Positions 63,059 to 64,000 of a DNA stretch of 64,000 nt are shown here, in pieces. How positions within the stretch are numbered: the first letter of the stretch is position 1; each line of letters starts with the position of its first letter. Made by a program: the position numbers and the translations under genes. Origin of the DNA: Streptomyces stelliscabiei (GTDB taxonomy: Bacteria; Actinomycetota; Actinomycetes; Streptomycetales; Streptomycetaceae); NCBI RefSeq assembly GCF_014873495.1, contig NZ_JADBGF010000001.1, positions 3,286,001 to 3,350,000 on the forward strand, written 5' to 3'. The notes under the pieces were generated by a model. That model was not told where the DNA came from. It saw only the letters and a list, made by a program, of their open reading frames with translations, and ran no database searches.

Positions 63059-63364
63059 TCAGAACAGGCCGGTTCCCGGCCCGGTCGCGCCGGCCAGCCA
63101 GATGAGGGCCAGGACCGTGTCGATGGCGCCGAGCACGACCGCGACGACCGCGGGGACGGGGCGGGTGCCGGACCAGGTGCGGTTCATCGCCAGCCAGCCG
63201 CAGAGGATCGCCACCGGGCCGAGGATGATGCCCAGGACGAAGAATCCCGCGACCGCGCAGATGACGCCGATGATCCCGAGGGTCGCGCGATCCGGCCCGG
63301 ACCGTGACCACGTCCGGCCACGTGCTCGGGGGTGCCTGCGCGTACCTTGTCCGAAGCCCGCCAT
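63059..63364 (-). CDS. Small DUF4190-like membrane protein
   Basis: A 101-residue protein with a basic N-terminal arm and two or three hydrophobic helices (LGIIGVICAVAGFFVLGIILG; VAILCGWLAMN; VVAVVLGAIDTVLALIWLAG), as in DUF4190 proteins. Function is unknown. Start at ATG 63364 with GGGAG about 10 bases upstream; a longer frame exists but its upstream residues are Arg/Ala filler. Confidence 0.68.
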   Translation of the reverse strand: MAGFGQGTRRHPRARGRTWSRSGPDRATLGIIGVICAVAGFFVLGIILGPVAILCGWLAMNRTWSGTRPVPAVVAVVLGAIDTVLALIWLAGATGPGTGLF

Positions 63365-63650
63365 CGTCAACAACTCCCTGAACCTCGCGGTCAGTTCGCG
63401 TACAGAACGACGGGTACCCCCGCGGAGTGGTTGAAACCAGGGAGTGTTGGCGGAGCCGGCCGCGCGCGCTGCCCCCCTCCGGCAGCGCGCCGCGGACCCC
63501 CGGGGTCGTTCCGCCGGCAACGGCCATGCCGTGCGGAGGACTTGACCCACTGTGACCCGCGGCGCGTACCGGGTGGAAGCGAGCTTGAGCGTTGTCACCC
63601 TGATAGGCGAACGCGGGCGAAAACCCGCGCGTGAAGCGGCGGTGGAGCGG

Positions 63651-64000
63651 TCAGATGTGCGCCGCTCCGGCGCCCGCCTCCGCGTTCTCGCCGCGCTTGG
63701 TCAGGAACGCCACGAGGACGGCGACGGCCGCCACCCCGGCGGCCACGAGGGACGCCAGGCCCATGCCGGACATGAACGTGGCGTGCGCGACCGTGGCGAT
63801 CTTCGCCGCGACCTCCGGCGGGGTGCCCTCGGCGACCGGCGGGACACCGACCTGGACGGCCTCGGAGGCCTTGCCGAGCTGGGCCTCGGTGAGCGGCGGG
63901 AGACCGGCGTCCGTCCAGTTGCCCGGGAGGTCGCCGTCGACCTTGGAGGCCATCACGGCACCGAGGACGGCGGTGCCGAGGCTGCCGCCGATCTGCATCG
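63651..64000 (-). CDS. MFS exporter (DHA2-like), C-terminal part
   Basis: The frame runs off the right edge, so only the last ~116 residues are present. GGSLGTAVLGAVMASKVDG and the final helix LASLVAAGVAAVAVLVAFLTKRG match the last two helices of 14-TM drug exporters, with the characteristic large extracellular loop between them. It belongs to the same broad class as the exporter at 21570. The 286-base stretch between this gene and 63364 shows no gene. Confidence 0.8.
   Translation of the reverse strand, partial: MQIGGSLGTAVLGAVMASKVDGDLPGNWTDAGLPPLTEAQLGKASEAVQVGVPPVAEGTPPEVAAKIATVAHATFMSGMGLASLVAAGVAAVAVLVAFLTKRGENAEAGAGAAHI

Overview
This is a high-GC actinobacterial chromosome segment that reads as Streptomyces. 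GC bias at third codon positions is extreme, GTG and TTG starts are frequent, and several genes appear leaderless. A family of GGGCGCGGGGAACTGCGC intergenic repeats recurs six times. Many families present (DUF3052 next to aceE, several TerD paralogues, DUF2330, DUF4097, DUF4383, DUF1992, DUF2277) are typical of Streptomyces. No prophage, IS element, CRISPR array or rRNA was seen. There is one tRNA, tRNA-Val(TAC).

Layout. 1-1.4 kb: the end of an ECF-type vitamin or metal importer (ATPase plus S component). 1.7-2.2 kb: a secreted lysozyme-like enzyme with a structured leader. 2.3-10.6 kb: an accessory island in which a tight operon (subtilisin-like protease, ComEC-type metallo-beta-lactamase-fold hydrolase, patatin-like lipase) converges on a very large HTH-STAND-NTPase-WD40 protein. 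This is the best candidate for a new biological conflict or cell-suicide system. 10.6-11.4 kb: gene-free, rich in short repeats. 11.4-14 kb: divergent steroid thiolase and CYP125-like P450 with two KstR-like operators between them, so a steroid or cholesterol catabolism pair.

14-25.7 kb: envelope and housekeeping genes. These are a GT87/PAP2 fusion, a DUF2330 membrane protein, an O-methyltransferase, an FHA-like protein, DUF1992, two adjacent related unknown proteins, a GNAT, a 14-TM exporter with a C-terminal winged-helix-like extension, a peptidoglycan-binding membrane protein with a collagen-like tract, and an ABM monooxygenase. 26-38.5 kb: an HxlR regulator with a divergent imine-reductase-like enzyme, a HAD phosphatase, a Mn/Ca transporter of the GDT1 family behind a yybP-ykoY manganese riboswitch, a secreted HNH nuclease, PhoD-like phosphatase, FAD/NAD(P)-binding enzyme, DoxX, DedA-like, DUF2277, PanE-like reductase and a LysR regulator.

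38.5-48.6 kb: a leaderless small gene, tRNA-Val, a DUF4097 lipoprotein, a coiled-coil membrane protein, DUF4383, a secreted amidase, then an operon of a class A penicillin-binding protein (with a broken SxxK motif) and a polysaccharide-deacetylase-like protein, FmdB and DedA. 48.6-57.7 kb: a Ter stress-response module (HAD, fused phosphoribosyltransferase-StiP, CitE-like aldolase, three TerD proteins, a TerA-like protein and a DUF475/TerC-like membrane protein). 57.8-62 kb: core metabolism (AhpE-type peroxiredoxin, DUF3052, aceE). 62-64 kb: a potassium channel, a small membrane protein and the end of another MFS exporter.

All calls rest on reading motifs, start signals and spacing by eye. No database search was possible.
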